From: Candidatus Bathyarchaeota archaeon
GTDB taxonomy: Archaea; Thermoproteota; Bathyarchaeia; 40CM-2-53-6; DTDX01
DNA length: 64,000 nt
Assembly (NCBI GenBank): GCA_018396775.1
Contig: JAGTRF010000005.1
Span: forward strand, 42,747 to 106,746
Direction of reading: 5' to 3'
The notes below the pieces were generated by a model. The model saw only the letters and a list, made by a program, of their open reading frames with translations. It ran no database searches and was not told where the DNA came from. Made by a program: the position numbers and the translations under genes. Positions 15,625-24,422 of the stretch are shown here, piece after piece (the first letter of the stretch is position 1; the number at the start of each line of letters is the position of its first letter).

Positions 15625-16302
15625 TTAAACAATTGTTTCCTTAAATTTATTTAAATCCTCATAAACAACATTTCCAACAATTATTGTAGCGTATTTAGCC
15701 ATTTCTTCAGCTTTCCTCCTATTGTTTATTCCTCCACCATAAAATAATTTAGCTTTTTTTAATTCTTTTTTAACAGCTTTAACTATGGATGGTTTCCCGT
15801 AAACCCCGCTATACTCTAGGTATACTATTGGGAAATTTAAAAATTTATCTGCTAAAATCGCGTATGCAACAACTTGATTTAAAGATAAATTTGTTACAGA
15901 TTTTGTCACTTTAGCAACAGCAGATTTAGGATTTAAAACTATATAAGCTTCAGGAACAATTTTCTCCCATGAGGGGTTCTTTTTCTTAATTCTTAAAATC
16001 CAGTTTAAATGCGCTTCAATAATCCACCATCTATCTCTAGAATTCATCACTGATGGAACAAAAATATAATCTACATCAAATGTTACAGCCTCAGCTTTAA
16101 CAGGCTCTAAAACTATTGGTATATCATAACCTTTAAGAGAATTAATTAATTTAACTACTTTTCTTTTAGTTATTCTTTGCGTTCCACTAACCATTACAGC
16201 GTCTGTTCCGCTTTCTAAAACAGTTTTAATAACTTCTCTTGTATTCTTTTTATCTGGATCAAGCTTAGTTATATGCTTCCAACTGGTAAAATCTAAATTC
16301 AA
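15625..16302 (-). CDS. Geranylgeranylglyceryl phosphate synthase, PcrB-like group
   Basis: A 225-residue TIM-barrel prenyltransferase. Landmarks are HITKLDPDK at the start, AVMVSGTQ, IVYLEYSGVYG (the YLEYSG form is typical of the PcrB/group I branch; the other archaeal branch usually has YLEAGSG), and the phosphate loop FYGGGINNRRKAEEM followed by IIVGNVVYED. It joins glycerol 1-phosphate to a prenyl diphosphate, the first step of archaeal membrane lipids. The TTG start overlaps the stop of the glycerophosphodiesterase gene by four bases, so the two are translationally coupled. Confidence 0.88.
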   Translation of the reverse strand: MNLDFTSWKHITKLDPDKKNTREVIKTVLESGTDAVMVSGTQRITKRKVVKLINSLKGYDIPIVLEPVKAEAVTFDVDYIFVPSVMNSRDRWWIIEAHLNWILRIKKKNPSWEKIVPEAYIVLNPKSAVAKVTKSVTNLSLNQVVAYAILADKFLNFPIVYLEYSGVYGKPSIVKAVKKELKKAKLFYGGGINNRRKAEEMAKYATIIVGNVVYEDLNKFKETIV

Positions 16303-17066
16303 ACCTCCATCTCCTGCTTAACTTTAACTCCTAAATCAGGATAATCTGTAATTACACCATTAACATTCATAAGAAACATTTTCCTAATATTTTCTTCATT
16401 ATTTACTGTCCAAACATTAATAAATAAATCATCTTTTTCAGCTTCTTCAATAACACTTGGCTTTAAATAACACCATTCAAAATGCAATCCATTCGCATAA
16501 GCAAGCAAGCAATCTAAAGTTGGTTTAACGGGGCAACCTGAAAAAATCACTGCTGTAACTAAATCTTTATTTAAATTTTTAATTCTTTTGATTGTTGAAT
16601 GATCAAAAGCTGAAATTATAACTTGCTCTCCCACATCTAACTCTTTAATTAAATTTACAATTTTATCTTCTATTCCCTTATAAAAGAATGGCCCATTTTT
16701 TACTTCGATTACAACTCCTATTTTATTTCTGCAAACTTCAAGAACCTCTCTTAAAGTAGGTATTTTTTCACCTTTAAATTTATCAAAGAAACGAGTTTTA
16801 TATCCTGCGTTTAAGCTTTTTAATTCCTTTAAAGAGTAATCTTTTACATAACCCTTTCCATCAGTTGTTCGATTTAACTTTTCATCATGAATAACTATTG
16901 GTACACCATCCTTGCTTAAATGTACATCGCATTCAACAGCATCTGCTTTCAATTCTATAGCCTTAAGAAAACTAATTAAAGTATTTTCTGGCGCGTAACC
17001 GCTAGCTCCTCTATGCGCAATAACTATTTTTTCTTTTAAATTTAATTTTTCAATAAACCTTTTCAT
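16299..17066 (-). CDS. Glycerophosphodiester phosphodiesterase
   Basis: A 255-residue GDPD family TIM barrel. The catalytic histidines and metal ligands are present: IAHRGASGYAPENT, ECDVHLSKDGVPIVIHDEKL, and EVKNGPFF further on. The enzyme splits glycerophosphodiesters to a glycerol phosphate and an alcohol. There is no signal peptide, so it acts in the cytoplasm. It heads a two-gene unit with the GGGP synthase gene and is divergent from an ABC importer, so a lipid head-group or glycerol-phosphate salvage role is a reasonable inference. Confidence 0.9.
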   Translation of the reverse strand: MKRFIEKLNLKEKIVIAHRGASGYAPENTLISFLKAIELKADAVECDVHLSKDGVPIVIHDEKLNRTTDGKGYVKDYSLKELKSLNAGYKTRFFDKFKGEKIPTLREVLEVCRNKIGVVIEVKNGPFFYKGIEDKIVNLIKELDVGEQVIISAFDHSTIKRIKNLNKDLVTAVIFSGCPVKPTLDCLLAYANGLHFEWCYLKPSVIEEAEKDDLFINVWTVNNEENIRKMFLMNVNGVITDYPDLGVKVKQEMEV

Positions 17067-17224
17067 CCATATTCAGCATCCAAATTTTACTTTATTAAAG
17101 TAAGCTTAAAGATATATTATATTTTAGAAAGTAAGAAATGAAAAATAAGGTTATTGGTTTTTAATTTAAAAATTTTATGCATCTTTTTTTTAAAAAAAGT
17201 AATACTTTAATAAGTGTAACAGTA

Positions 17225-17235
17225 AATTTTATATA
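17225..17235 (+). promoter_or_regulatory. TATA-like box of the ABC importer operon
   Basis: An AATTTTATATA element 38-48 bases before the ATG of the substrate-binding protein, with an AGGTGA ribosome site at 17261-17266. Spacing fits a transcript start near 17255. Confidence 0.5.
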
Positions 17236-17272
17236 GTCAATAAAGAAAATAGTTATATAGAGGTGAATAGAA

Positions 17273-18532
17273 ATGGCGAGCAAACGAGAAATAGCTCTTG
17301 TAGCTATAATCATTATATTGCTTATAACAAACATCTATGCTTTCTCTCAATCCGCTAAAGTAGCAACATTAGAAAAAGAGCTTGCTGAGCTTAAAGCTAA
17401 ACCAATAGTTACATCACCAACATGGGATGATATAGTAGCTAAAGCTAAAGAGCAAGGCACAGTCATCTTTTATGGTTATGGAGATGAATTTATGAAGAAA
17501 TTCTTCCTTGATAGATCAGCTGAATTCGAAGCTAAATATGGTATAAAAGTTGAGTATCACCATGGTGATTGGTTTAGCACAGTTGAAAAATTAAAAGCTG
17601 ATAAAGCAGCTGGAAAAACAGTTGGAGATGTAGATTTAGTTTTCTTATGGTCTAAACCTTTCGCTGATGCTTGGGAAGCTGGAACAGTATGGCAATACGA
17701 TATTATGTCAACTATACCAAACGCTAAAACCGTTCCATATGAATTATGGTATCAAACAGATTTCTTCCCAACTTACGGCGCTATGGTTCCAGGCGTATGG
17801 TGGCAAGTAGGTTTTGTATATAGAACAGATAAAGTAGCAAACCCACCTAAGTCTTTAGATGAGCTTTTAGATTGGGTTAAAGCAAACCCAGGAAGATTCA
17901 CTTATTGTGATCCAAATAAAGGTGGAAGCGGCCATACATTCTTAATGACTTTAATCTACTGGATGTATGGATATGAAACCTATGCTTGGAAAGATTTAGG
18001 AAAAGTTAATCCAGCTAAAGAAAATTGGGCAGGACTATGGAATTATTTAAATGAGCTTGAGAAATACATGTATCATCCTGGAGAATACCCAGCTGGAAAT
18101 ATGGCTGCTTTCGAGTTGTTAGCAGCTGGTGAAGTATGGCTTGAACCTCAATGGATGGATATTGTTTGGGATCAAGTTCAAGCTGGTAGAGTGGATCCAA
18201 AACTTATTAAAATCTACATTCCAGAGCCAACGATATGCGCTGGAGGCTATGACGGTTTTATGATTCCATGGTATGCGCCTCACAAGGAAGCTGCAATGGT
18301 TTACATGAATTTCTGGCTTGAAGAAGCTACTCAAATGAAGCTTATAACTGATTGGGCGGTATACCCGCTTAATACAGAAGTTTGGAAGAAAGCTCCAGCA
18401 GATATTAAAGCTCAAGTTTGGTGGCCTGAAGGCGGGTTAGATGCTATGCTTCAAAGACCATTATGGTTTAGACACGCCCTATACATGTATGATGCTATGT
18501 CAAAATGGACTGATGAAGTAGCTAGAAAGTAA
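17273..18532 (+). CDS. ABC importer substrate-binding protein
   Basis: A 419-residue extracellular binding protein. Residues 7-28 form one hydrophobic helix with no lipobox cysteine, then a short charged heptad-like stretch and the two-lobed binding fold starting about residue 50 (SPTWDDIVAKAKEQGTV). Tryptophan- and tyrosine-rich segments and GGSGHTFLMTLIYWMYG recall the YnjB/PotD/FbpA class. Companion permeases and ATPase follow at once. The ligand cannot be read from sequence: polyamine, iron, thiamine-like and phosphate-ester importers share this fold. An SD (AGGTG) precedes the ATG. Confidence 0.88.
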   Translation: MASKREIALVAIIIILLITNIYAFSQSAKVATLEKELAELKAKPIVTSPTWDDIVAKAKEQGTVIFYGYGDEFMKKFFLDRSAEFEAKYGIKVEYHHGDWFSTVEKLKADKAAGKTVGDVDLVFLWSKPFADAWEAGTVWQYDIMSTIPNAKTVPYELWYQTDFFPTYGAMVPGVWWQVGFVYRTDKVANPPKSLDELLDWVKANPGRFTYCDPNKGGSGHTFLMTLIYWMYGYETYAWKDLGKVNPAKENWAGLWNYLNELEKYMYHPGEYPAGNMAAFELLAAGEVWLEPQWMDIVWDQVQAGRVDPKLIKIYIPEPTICAGGYDGFMIPWYAPHKEAAMVYMNFWLEEATQMKLITDWAVYPLNTEVWKKAPADIKAQVWWPEGGLDAMLQRPLWFRHALYMYDAMSKWTDEVARK

Positions 18533-18536
18533 AGCT

Positions 18537-18561
18537 TTTAAACCTCCTTTTTTTATTTTTT
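18537..18561 (+). terminator. T-rich attenuating terminator after the binding-protein gene
   Basis: Within the 29-base gap between binding protein and permease, the + strand reads CCTCC then two long T runs (TTTTTTTTATTTTTT). Runs like this end archaeal transcripts. A partial stop here would give more binding protein than permease, the ratio usual for such importers. Confidence 0.5.
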
Positions 18562-19446
18562 ATGGAGAATGAGGAAAAATTGCTGGATAAACTAAAGAAA
18601 ATTAGCTTAGCTTTATATTTTGCGCCTTTATTTATTTTTTATGGAGCTATATTCGCTTATCCAATTTTCCTAACTTTCATCAGATCCTTTGGGCTTTTCC
18701 CTGTTAACCCAAAAACTCCAAGCGAATTCACTTTAAAGTATTATTCCGAGTTTTTTAAACCCAACTCAGTTTATATTCCATCTTTATGGTTTAGTTTTTG
18801 GAATAGCGTGGTAACAACTTTTATTGCTGCTATATTTGGCTATCTTGTAGCTTTATATTTTTTTAAAGCTAATTATCCAGGTAAAAAAACTGTTTCAGCT
18901 CTTTTTAAAAGCCCCCTCTTTGTGCCCTATCTAGTTGGGGCTTTCATGTGGATGGAAATTTTAGCTGCTCACGGCTATATTAATGGCTTTCTTAAAACTT
19001 TAGGTTTAATAAATCAGCCTTTAAGGCTTATTTGGGATCCATATGGCTTAGGGATTATAATAGCTAATGTTTGGATGAATATAGCTTTCATGTCAACTTT
19101 AATGCTTGGTGCTTTAGAATCGCTTAGTCCAGATTTAACTTATGCAGCTAGAAATTTAGGTGCTGGAACATGGACTATTGTTAAAAGAATTTATTTCCCG
19201 TTGACTTTACCTGCTTTTTTAGCTGGAAGCATTTTAATCTTTGTTGGAATATTTGGAGCTTTTTCAGTACCATTTGTTTTAGGTGGAAGCTGGCCAAAAT
19301 ATCTTTCAGTAGTTATTTATGAAGATGTTGTTGAGCATGGAAAATGGGTAGAAGGATACGTAAGTGCAGTAATCTATATTATTTCAGCTGTATTATTAAC
19401 TTATGTTTATACAATTTTAATGAGGAGGGCTGCTGGTAGAAAATGA
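18562..19446 (+). CDS. ABC importer permease 1 (PotB-like)
   Basis: A 294-residue integral membrane protein with six predicted helices. The EAA loop that docks the ATPase reads YAARNLGAGTWTIVKRIYFP near residues 193-212. It belongs to the spermidine/iron/sulfate-type permease class. It overlaps the second permease gene by four bases (ATGA), so the two are made together as a heterodimer. Confidence 0.9.
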   Translation: MENEEKLLDKLKKISLALYFAPLFIFYGAIFAYPIFLTFIRSFGLFPVNPKTPSEFTLKYYSEFFKPNSVYIPSLWFSFWNSVVTTFIAAIFGYLVALYFFKANYPGKKTVSALFKSPLFVPYLVGAFMWMEILAAHGYINGFLKTLGLINQPLRLIWDPYGLGIIIANVWMNIAFMSTLMLGALESLSPDLTYAARNLGAGTWTIVKRIYFPLTLPAFLAGSILIFVGIFGAFSVPFVLGGSWPKYLSVVIYEDVVEHGKWVEGYVSAVIYIISAVLLTYVYTILMRRAAGRK

Positions 19447-20267
19447 GGAAGCATTGGATTCTAAGCCATAAAGGGTTAGGAAACATTTCTGTAGCAGCTA
19501 TTCTTCTTTTTTACGTTTTATTTCCAATGCTTGTAATTATTTTTTGGTCTATTGCTGAAAAATGGTATCCTGAACATTGGTGGGCGCCGGAGAAAGTTGG
19601 TTTAAGCTGGTTTAAATCTCTATTCAAGCTTGTTGATGTTCAATTATCCTTTATTCAAACATTTACCATCGCGCCTATAGTGGTTGCTTTAACAGCTTTA
19701 ATCTCTATTCCAGCAGGCTACATATTTGGAACCAAAAGCTTCCCTGGGAAAAGGCTTCTTGAAAATCTTTTCCTAATTCCTTTAGTTGTTCCAGCTATAG
19801 CAACTGGAATAAGCATTTTAAGCGTTTATACGGTTTGGGGTTTAAGAAATACTTATTGGGGGGTAATCTTAGCGCATATGATTGGAGCTACACCATATAT
19901 GCTTAGATGCGTATCCGCTGCTTTTGAGGGAATTGACCCAGCTTGGGAAGAAGCTGCTAGAAATCTTGGAGCTACTAGATGGCAGGTTATATGGAAAATT
20001 CTTGTTCCAAATATTGCGCCTGGAATTTTAGCAGGAGCTATTTTTGCTTTTTCATGGTCTATAAATGAATTTGTTTTAACATTGCTTATAGGCTTCCCAT
20101 CTGTAACTACTTTAGCTGTTAAAATTTATCAATATATAGGAGGATATTATATTACGCCTAATGCTGCAGCTGCAGTAAGCATATTTTTAACGCTTCCAGC
20201 TATACCTATAGTTTTAGCTATGGAAAGATATGTGAAAGCTGAATATGTAGCCGGAGTAGCTAGATAA
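19443..20267 (+). CDS. ABC importer permease 2 (PotC-like)
   Basis: A 274-residue permease with six helices. The EAA motif [20 protein letters not shown] is well kept, with the family GxxxxxxxxLP-type continuation [14 protein letters not shown] charged loop with several tryptophans and a histidine ([12 protein letters not shown]) lies outside the membrane after helix 1. It is the partner of permease 1, which precedes it with a four-base overlap. Confidence 0.9.
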   Translation: MRKHWILSHKGLGNISVAAILLFYVLFPMLVIIFWSIAEKWYPEHWWAPEKVGLSWFKSLFKLVDVQLSFIQTFTIAPIVVALTALISIPAGYIFGTKSFPGKRLLENLFLIPLVVPAIATGISILSVYTVWGLRNTYWGVILAHMIGATPYMLRCVSAAFEGIDPAWEEAARNLGATRWQVIWKILVPNIAPGILAGAIFAFSWSINEFVLTLLIGFPSVTTLAVKIYQYIGGYYITPNAAAAVSIFLTLPAIPIVLAMERYVKAEYVAGVAR

Positions 20268-20283
20268 AAAGGAGGAATTTAAA

Positions 20284-21348
20284 ATGGTTAAAATTGTTTT
20301 AAAAGATTTAAAAAAGAGTTATGGAAATGTTGTAGCTTGTGATATAGATTTTCTTGAAATTAAAGATAAAGAATTTTTTACATTTCTTGGTCCTAGCGGA
20401 AGCGGTAAAACAACAACCTTAAGAATTATCGCTGGCTTTATTGAACCTGATGCTGGAGAAATATATATTGATGATAAATTAATTACTGGTATTCCACCTG
20501 AAAAAAGAAATATGGCTATGGTTTTTCAAAGTTACGCTCTTTTCCCGCATATGAATGTATTTGATAATGTAGCTTTCGGTTTAACATTAAAAAAGCTTCC
20601 TAAAGAGGAAATTAAGAAAAAAGTTAAAAATGCGCTTGAGTTGGTTAGATTAAGCGGTTTAGAGGATAGATATCCACGACAGTTAAGCGGTGGTCAACAG
20701 CAAAGAGTTGCTGTTGCAAGAGCTATAGTTATGGAGCCTGATGTATTATTGTTTGATGAACCTTTAAGTAATTTAGACGCTAAGCTGAGGGAAGCTGTTA
20801 GGTTTGAGTTAAGAGAGCTTCAAAAAAAGCTTGGAATAACCTCAATTTACGTAACGCATGATCAAGCTGAAGCTTTAGTTATTTCAGATAGAATAGCTGT
20901 TATGAATGAAGGGAAAATAATTCAAGTAGGTTCCCCAATAGAAATTTATGAAAAACCTGAAAGCAAGTTTATAGCTGATTTTATAGGCATATCAAGCTTT
21001 ATTGAAGGAAAAATCATAGATATAGATGAGGAGGGTTTAGCAATTTTAGAGTCTGAAGATGGAATTAAAATAAAAGCTATTTGCGGTAAAGCTGAGAAAG
21101 GTGTAAAAGCATTTCTAGCTCTAAGGCCTGAATATGTAGAAATATTCCCTGCTAAAGAGCGCTCTGGAATAAATGTTTTTGAAGGTGAAATAAAAAGATT
21201 AGCCTATTTAGGAGATACAATTGATTATAGAGTTTCCTTAGGGAAATGGGAAATAAGAGTTAGAGACGTGCCAACAAGAATTTTTAAACCAGGAGAAAAA
21301 GTAGGATTATGGCTTAACCCAAAGAAATGTGTATTAATAACGCATTAA
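20284..21348 (+). CDS. ABC importer ATPase (PotA/FbpC-like)
   Basis: A 354-residue ATPase with all motifs: Walker [11 protein letters not shown]-loop [12 protein letters not shown], signature [14 protein letters not shown], Walker [17 protein letters not shown] and switch histidine VTHDQAEAL. Residues from about 240 on form a TOBE-type regulatory domain. It powers the importer encoded just upstream and follows permease 2 by 16 bases behind AAGGAGG. Confidence 0.95.
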   Translation: MVKIVLKDLKKSYGNVVACDIDFLEIKDKEFFTFLGPSGSGKTTTLRIIAGFIEPDAGEIYIDDKLITGIPPEKRNMAMVFQSYALFPHMNVFDNVAFGLTLKKLPKEEIKKKVKNALELVRLSGLEDRYPRQLSGGQQQRVAVARAIVMEPDVLLFDEPLSNLDAKLREAVRFELRELQKKLGITSIYVTHDQAEALVISDRIAVMNEGKIIQVGSPIEIYEKPESKFIADFIGISSFIEGKIIDIDEEGLAILESEDGIKIKAICGKAEKGVKAFLALRPEYVEIFPAKERSGINVFEGEIKRLAYLGDTIDYRVSLGKWEIRVRDVPTRIFKPGEKVGLWLNPKKCVLITH

Positions 21349-21370
21349 TATAAAAAACAGGCTTATTCTC

Positions 21371-21385
21371 ATCCCATTATGGGAT
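21371..21385. repeat. 15-bp perfect palindrome before gpsA
   Basis: ATCCCAT-T-ATGGGAT, two 7-base arms around one T, in the 49-base gap between the ATPase gene and gpsA. It ends 12 bases before the TTG start and next to the AGGTGAAG ribosome site. It could bind a dimeric regulator or form a hairpin that covers the ribosome site. Confidence 0.5.
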
Positions 21386-21397
21386 AGGTGAAGCGGA

Positions 21398-22384
21398 TTG
21401 AGGATAGCTATCTTAGGTGCTGGAGTAATGGGAACAGCATTAACTATTCCATTATCTAAAAACAATAACCAGATTAATCTTTGGGGAACAAAATATGATG
21501 AAGAAGCAATTAATTCGATGATTAATTTTAGAAAGCACCCGAAACTTTCAGTTGAAATTCCAAAATTAGTAAAAGCTTTTTCATCATATCAAATCGATGA
21601 AGCTTTAAAGGAATCTGAAATTGTTGTTATATCTGTTTCATCAAACGCTGTAGAATCAATAATTGAGGAAGCAGCGCCATATATACCTGAAAAAGCTATA
21701 TTAATGATTGTATCGAAAGGGTTTGAAGTTAATGATAAAGGAGAAATTAAATTTTTACCAAATATAGTTAAAGAGAAGGTTAAAGGAAAGAATCCAATAG
21801 TTAGCATTAGAGGGCCATCTATAGCTAATGAAGTTGCTTTTGAAATACCTACCATGGTGATTTTCGCTTCAAAAAATTTTAAAGCTATGGAAAAATGCAA
21901 AAAAGCTTTTGAAACATCTTTTTATAAAATTTATTTAACAAAAGATGTTATTGGAGTCGAGGTATGCTCATCAATAAAGAATATTTACGCTATAGGATTA
22001 GGGTTTTGTGATGGATTAGAAAAGAAAACTGGAAAAAGCTTTTTTAACACTAGATCTGCTTTATTAACTTTAAGTCTGCTTGAAATGGCTGAGTTAACAA
22101 AGTTTTTCGGCGGCTCTAAAGAAACAGCTTATGGATTAGCTGGTTTAGGAGATTTAGATGTAACTTCTAAAGGAGGAAGAAATAGAATGTTTGGGGAGCT
22201 TATTGGAAAAGGGTTAAGCGTTAATGAAGCTTTAAATGAAATGAAAGGTATGACTATTGAAGGTTATGAAGCTGCTGAGAAAACGCTTAAGCTTAAACTT
22301 AATAAACCACTCTTAAATACTATAAACTCAATTTTATTTAAGAATGAGGAGGCATCTATAGCTATTAATAAGCTTTTTCAATAG
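21398..22384 (+). CDS. gpsA: NAD(P)-dependent glycerol-3-phosphate dehydrogenase, GpsA type
   Basis: A 328-residue GpsA family protein. The N-terminal Rossmann motif AILGAGVMGTALTIPLS, then SKGFEV, RGPSIANEVAFEIPT, the catalytic lysine in EVCSSIKNIYAIGLG, and GLAGLGDLDVTSKGGRNRMF all follow the family. It reduces dihydroxyacetone phosphate to sn-glycerol 3-phosphate or runs in reverse. In an archaeon, whose lipids use glycerol 1-phosphate, this stereochemistry suggests catabolism of imported glycerol 3-phosphate or a second lipid backbone source. TTG start after ATAGGTGAAG. It follows the ABC operon on the same strand. Confidence 0.88.
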   Translation: MRIAILGAGVMGTALTIPLSKNNNQINLWGTKYDEEAINSMINFRKHPKLSVEIPKLVKAFSSYQIDEALKESEIVVISVSSNAVESIIEEAAPYIPEKAILMIVSKGFEVNDKGEIKFLPNIVKEKVKGKNPIVSIRGPSIANEVAFEIPTMVIFASKNFKAMEKCKKAFETSFYKIYLTKDVIGVEVCSSIKNIYAIGLGFCDGLEKKTGKSFFNTRSALLTLSLLEMAELTKFFGGSKETAYGLAGLGDLDVTSKGGRNRMFGELIGKGLSVNEALNEMKGMTIEGYEAAEKTLKLKLNKPLLNTINSILFKNEEASIAINKLFQ

Positions 22385-22446
22385 AAAAATTTAAATTTAA
22401 TAAATTAGCTTCGCTATTCTCTTAAAACGAGGAGAGAGGTAGCTTT

Positions 22447-23823
22447 ATGGATAAAAAAATTATTGTTATTGGAGGAGGTGCAGCTGGGACTTCAGCCGCT
22501 TTAGAAGCTAGAAAAACAGATAGAGCTGCTGAAATAACATTAATAAATAGAGAAAATTTACCAGAATATTCTCGATGTGGGCTTCCATATGTTTTAAGCG
22601 GGATAATTCCTAAATTAGAAAACTTAATTATTCATCAGGAATCTGTTTTAAAAGAAATGATGAAGATAAATCTTCTTCTTAAAACTGAAGTTTTAGATAT
22701 AGATTTAAAAAACAAAATTGTTAAAGCTAAGAAGCTTGATGAAAACAAGTTTTTAGAATTAAATTTTGACAGCTTAATTCTAGCTACAGGAGCGAAAACA
22801 GCTTATCCACAACTTGAAAACTTAAATAATAAAGAGAATTTATATGGTTTAAGAACAGCTGAAGACGTTAAAAAAATACTTGAGGCAGCTAAAAAATTTA
22901 AAAATGTTACTATTTTAGGAGCAAGCTATGTTGGAATGGAAGCTGCTGAAGCTTTATTAAAACTTGGAATGAATGTAACAGTAATTCATAGAAGCCCAGA
23001 GCCATTATCTACTTTGCTCGATCCAGATATGGCTCAACTAATTAGAAATAAAGCTGAAGAAGAAGGTGTAAAATTTATTTTAGGAGAAACAATAACTGAA
23101 GTTAAAGGAGATGCAACGATAAAACAAGTTAAAACTAGTGGTGGAAAAACAATTGATACTGATATGCTTCTTGCAGCTACAGGAATGGAGCCTGAAATAG
23201 ATTTAGCTAGAAGAATTGGAGCTAAAATAGGAAACCGAGGAGGGATTCAAGTTAATGAATTCATGAATATTGGAATAGAAAATATTTATGCTGCTGGAGA
23301 TTGCGTTGAATATATAACCGCTACAACTGGGGATTACTCGATGTATCAGCTTGGAACAACAGCTGTAAGAATGGGAAAGGTAGCTGGAGCAAATGCTGCT
23401 GGAAAAAAGGTTAAGCTACCACCGCTTTTAGGAACAACGACAGGAAAACTTTTTGGGTTTGAATTAGCATCTGTTGGGTTGACTACAAGAGATATGAAAA
23501 GGAGGGGTTTACCTGACCCTATTTATGGAAAAGCAACAGCTTTAACTAAAGCTGAATATTATCCTGGCGGTAAAAAAATAACGATGAAGCTTTTAATTCA
23601 TCCTGAAACCTGGAAAATTATGGGTGCTCAAGCTGTAAGCGAAGACTCCAGCGCAGCTCAAAGAATAAATATAGTTGCTTTAGCTATAAAAGAGGGGTTA
23701 ACAGTAAAGTCTTTAGCTGAGCTTGAAACATGTTATGCGCCGCCTGTAGCGCCAACATGGGATGTTTTAGTTTTAGCAGCTGAAAGCGCTTTAATAAAAC
23801 TTGAAAGAATGAAGAAATCTTGA
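22447..23823 (+). CDS. FAD-dependent NADH oxidase / CoA-disulfide reductase family
   Basis: A 458-residue pyridine nucleotide-disulfide oxidoreductase. FAD site VIGGGAAGTSAALEARK, the redox cysteine in YSRCGLPYVLSG near residue 43, a second Rossmann motif VTILGASYVGMEAAEALLKLG for NAD(P)H, FAD motif NIYAAGDCVEY, and a C-terminal dimerisation domain. The single active-site cysteine is typical of NADH oxidase and CoA-disulfide reductase, which guard anaerobes against oxygen and thiol stress; which activity dominates cannot be told. SD GAGGAGAGAGG precedes the ATG. Confidence 0.9.
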   Translation: MDKKIIVIGGGAAGTSAALEARKTDRAAEITLINRENLPEYSRCGLPYVLSGIIPKLENLIIHQESVLKEMMKINLLLKTEVLDIDLKNKIVKAKKLDENKFLELNFDSLILATGAKTAYPQLENLNNKENLYGLRTAEDVKKILEAAKKFKNVTILGASYVGMEAAEALLKLGMNVTVIHRSPEPLSTLLDPDMAQLIRNKAEEEGVKFILGETITEVKGDATIKQVKTSGGKTIDTDMLLAATGMEPEIDLARRIGAKIGNRGGIQVNEFMNIGIENIYAAGDCVEYITATTGDYSMYQLGTTAVRMGKVAGANAAGKKVKLPPLLGTTTGKLFGFELASVGLTTRDMKRRGLPDPIYGKATALTKAEYYPGGKKITMKLLIHPETWKIMGAQAVSEDSSAAQRINIVALAIKEGLTVKSLAELETCYAPPVAPTWDVLVLAAESALIKLERMKKS

Positions 23824-24422
23824 TCGATAAACTTTTACCACTTTTATCTTTAGCTTCAAGCTTGCTTTTTATTAAATCTGAAAAATTAATTCATGCAAGA
23901 TTCAGTTTTTGCTTTGCCGTTTCATTTTCTTCTTTAACCCTTTACGCTTTCGGAAATTTTTTTTCTTCAATCGGCTATTTAACAATTTTAAGCGTTTTCT
24001 CTTCAGGTTTAATAGGCTTTATTGAAAATAAGTTTAAGCTAACTTTATGCGGAAAAACAAGCTTTAAACATTTTTTAAGTTTAATTTTAGCTTCAACTTT
24101 AATAATTTATTTAAGCCAGCTTGAGACATCTGGTTTATTAGCTTCAGCCTTCATAGCTGTTTACGCTATAATATTTAAATTTAACATTTTAAAGCGTTTT
24201 ATGGCTTTACTGCTTTTTGAAGGAAGCCTTTTCCCTTTTATCGAAATTTATTTTAAACACTCATTATTATCAATTATTTTATTAACAATTGTTTTTTGTT
24301 CAAGCTTAATTTTAGCTTATGCCGCAAATTTTATCTTTAACTCTAAATTAAATTATGAAGGAGGTGCAGCGAAAAATGAGAATTTTAATTTGCGACTCAA
24401 TAGAATCAGATGGAATAAATAA
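23820..24422 (+). CDS. Hypothetical multi-pass membrane protein
   Basis: A 200-residue protein, mostly hydrophobic, with about six predicted helices and no motif I recognise. The TTG start overlaps the stop of the preceding oxidoreductase gene by four bases, which supports it as a real, translationally coupled gene. Its last 16 codons overlap the beginning of the next gene in another frame; the true stop is confirmed only by the open frame. Function unknown. Confidence 0.6.
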   Translation: MIDKLLPLLSLASSLLFIKSEKLIHARFSFCFAVSFSSLTLYAFGNFFSSIGYLTILSVFSSGLIGFIENKFKLTLCGKTSFKHFLSLILASTLIIYLSQLETSGLLASAFIAVYAIIFKFNILKRFMALLLFEGSLFPFIEIYFKHSLLSIILLTIVFCSSLILAYAANFIFNSKLNYEGGAAKNENFNLRLNRIRWNK

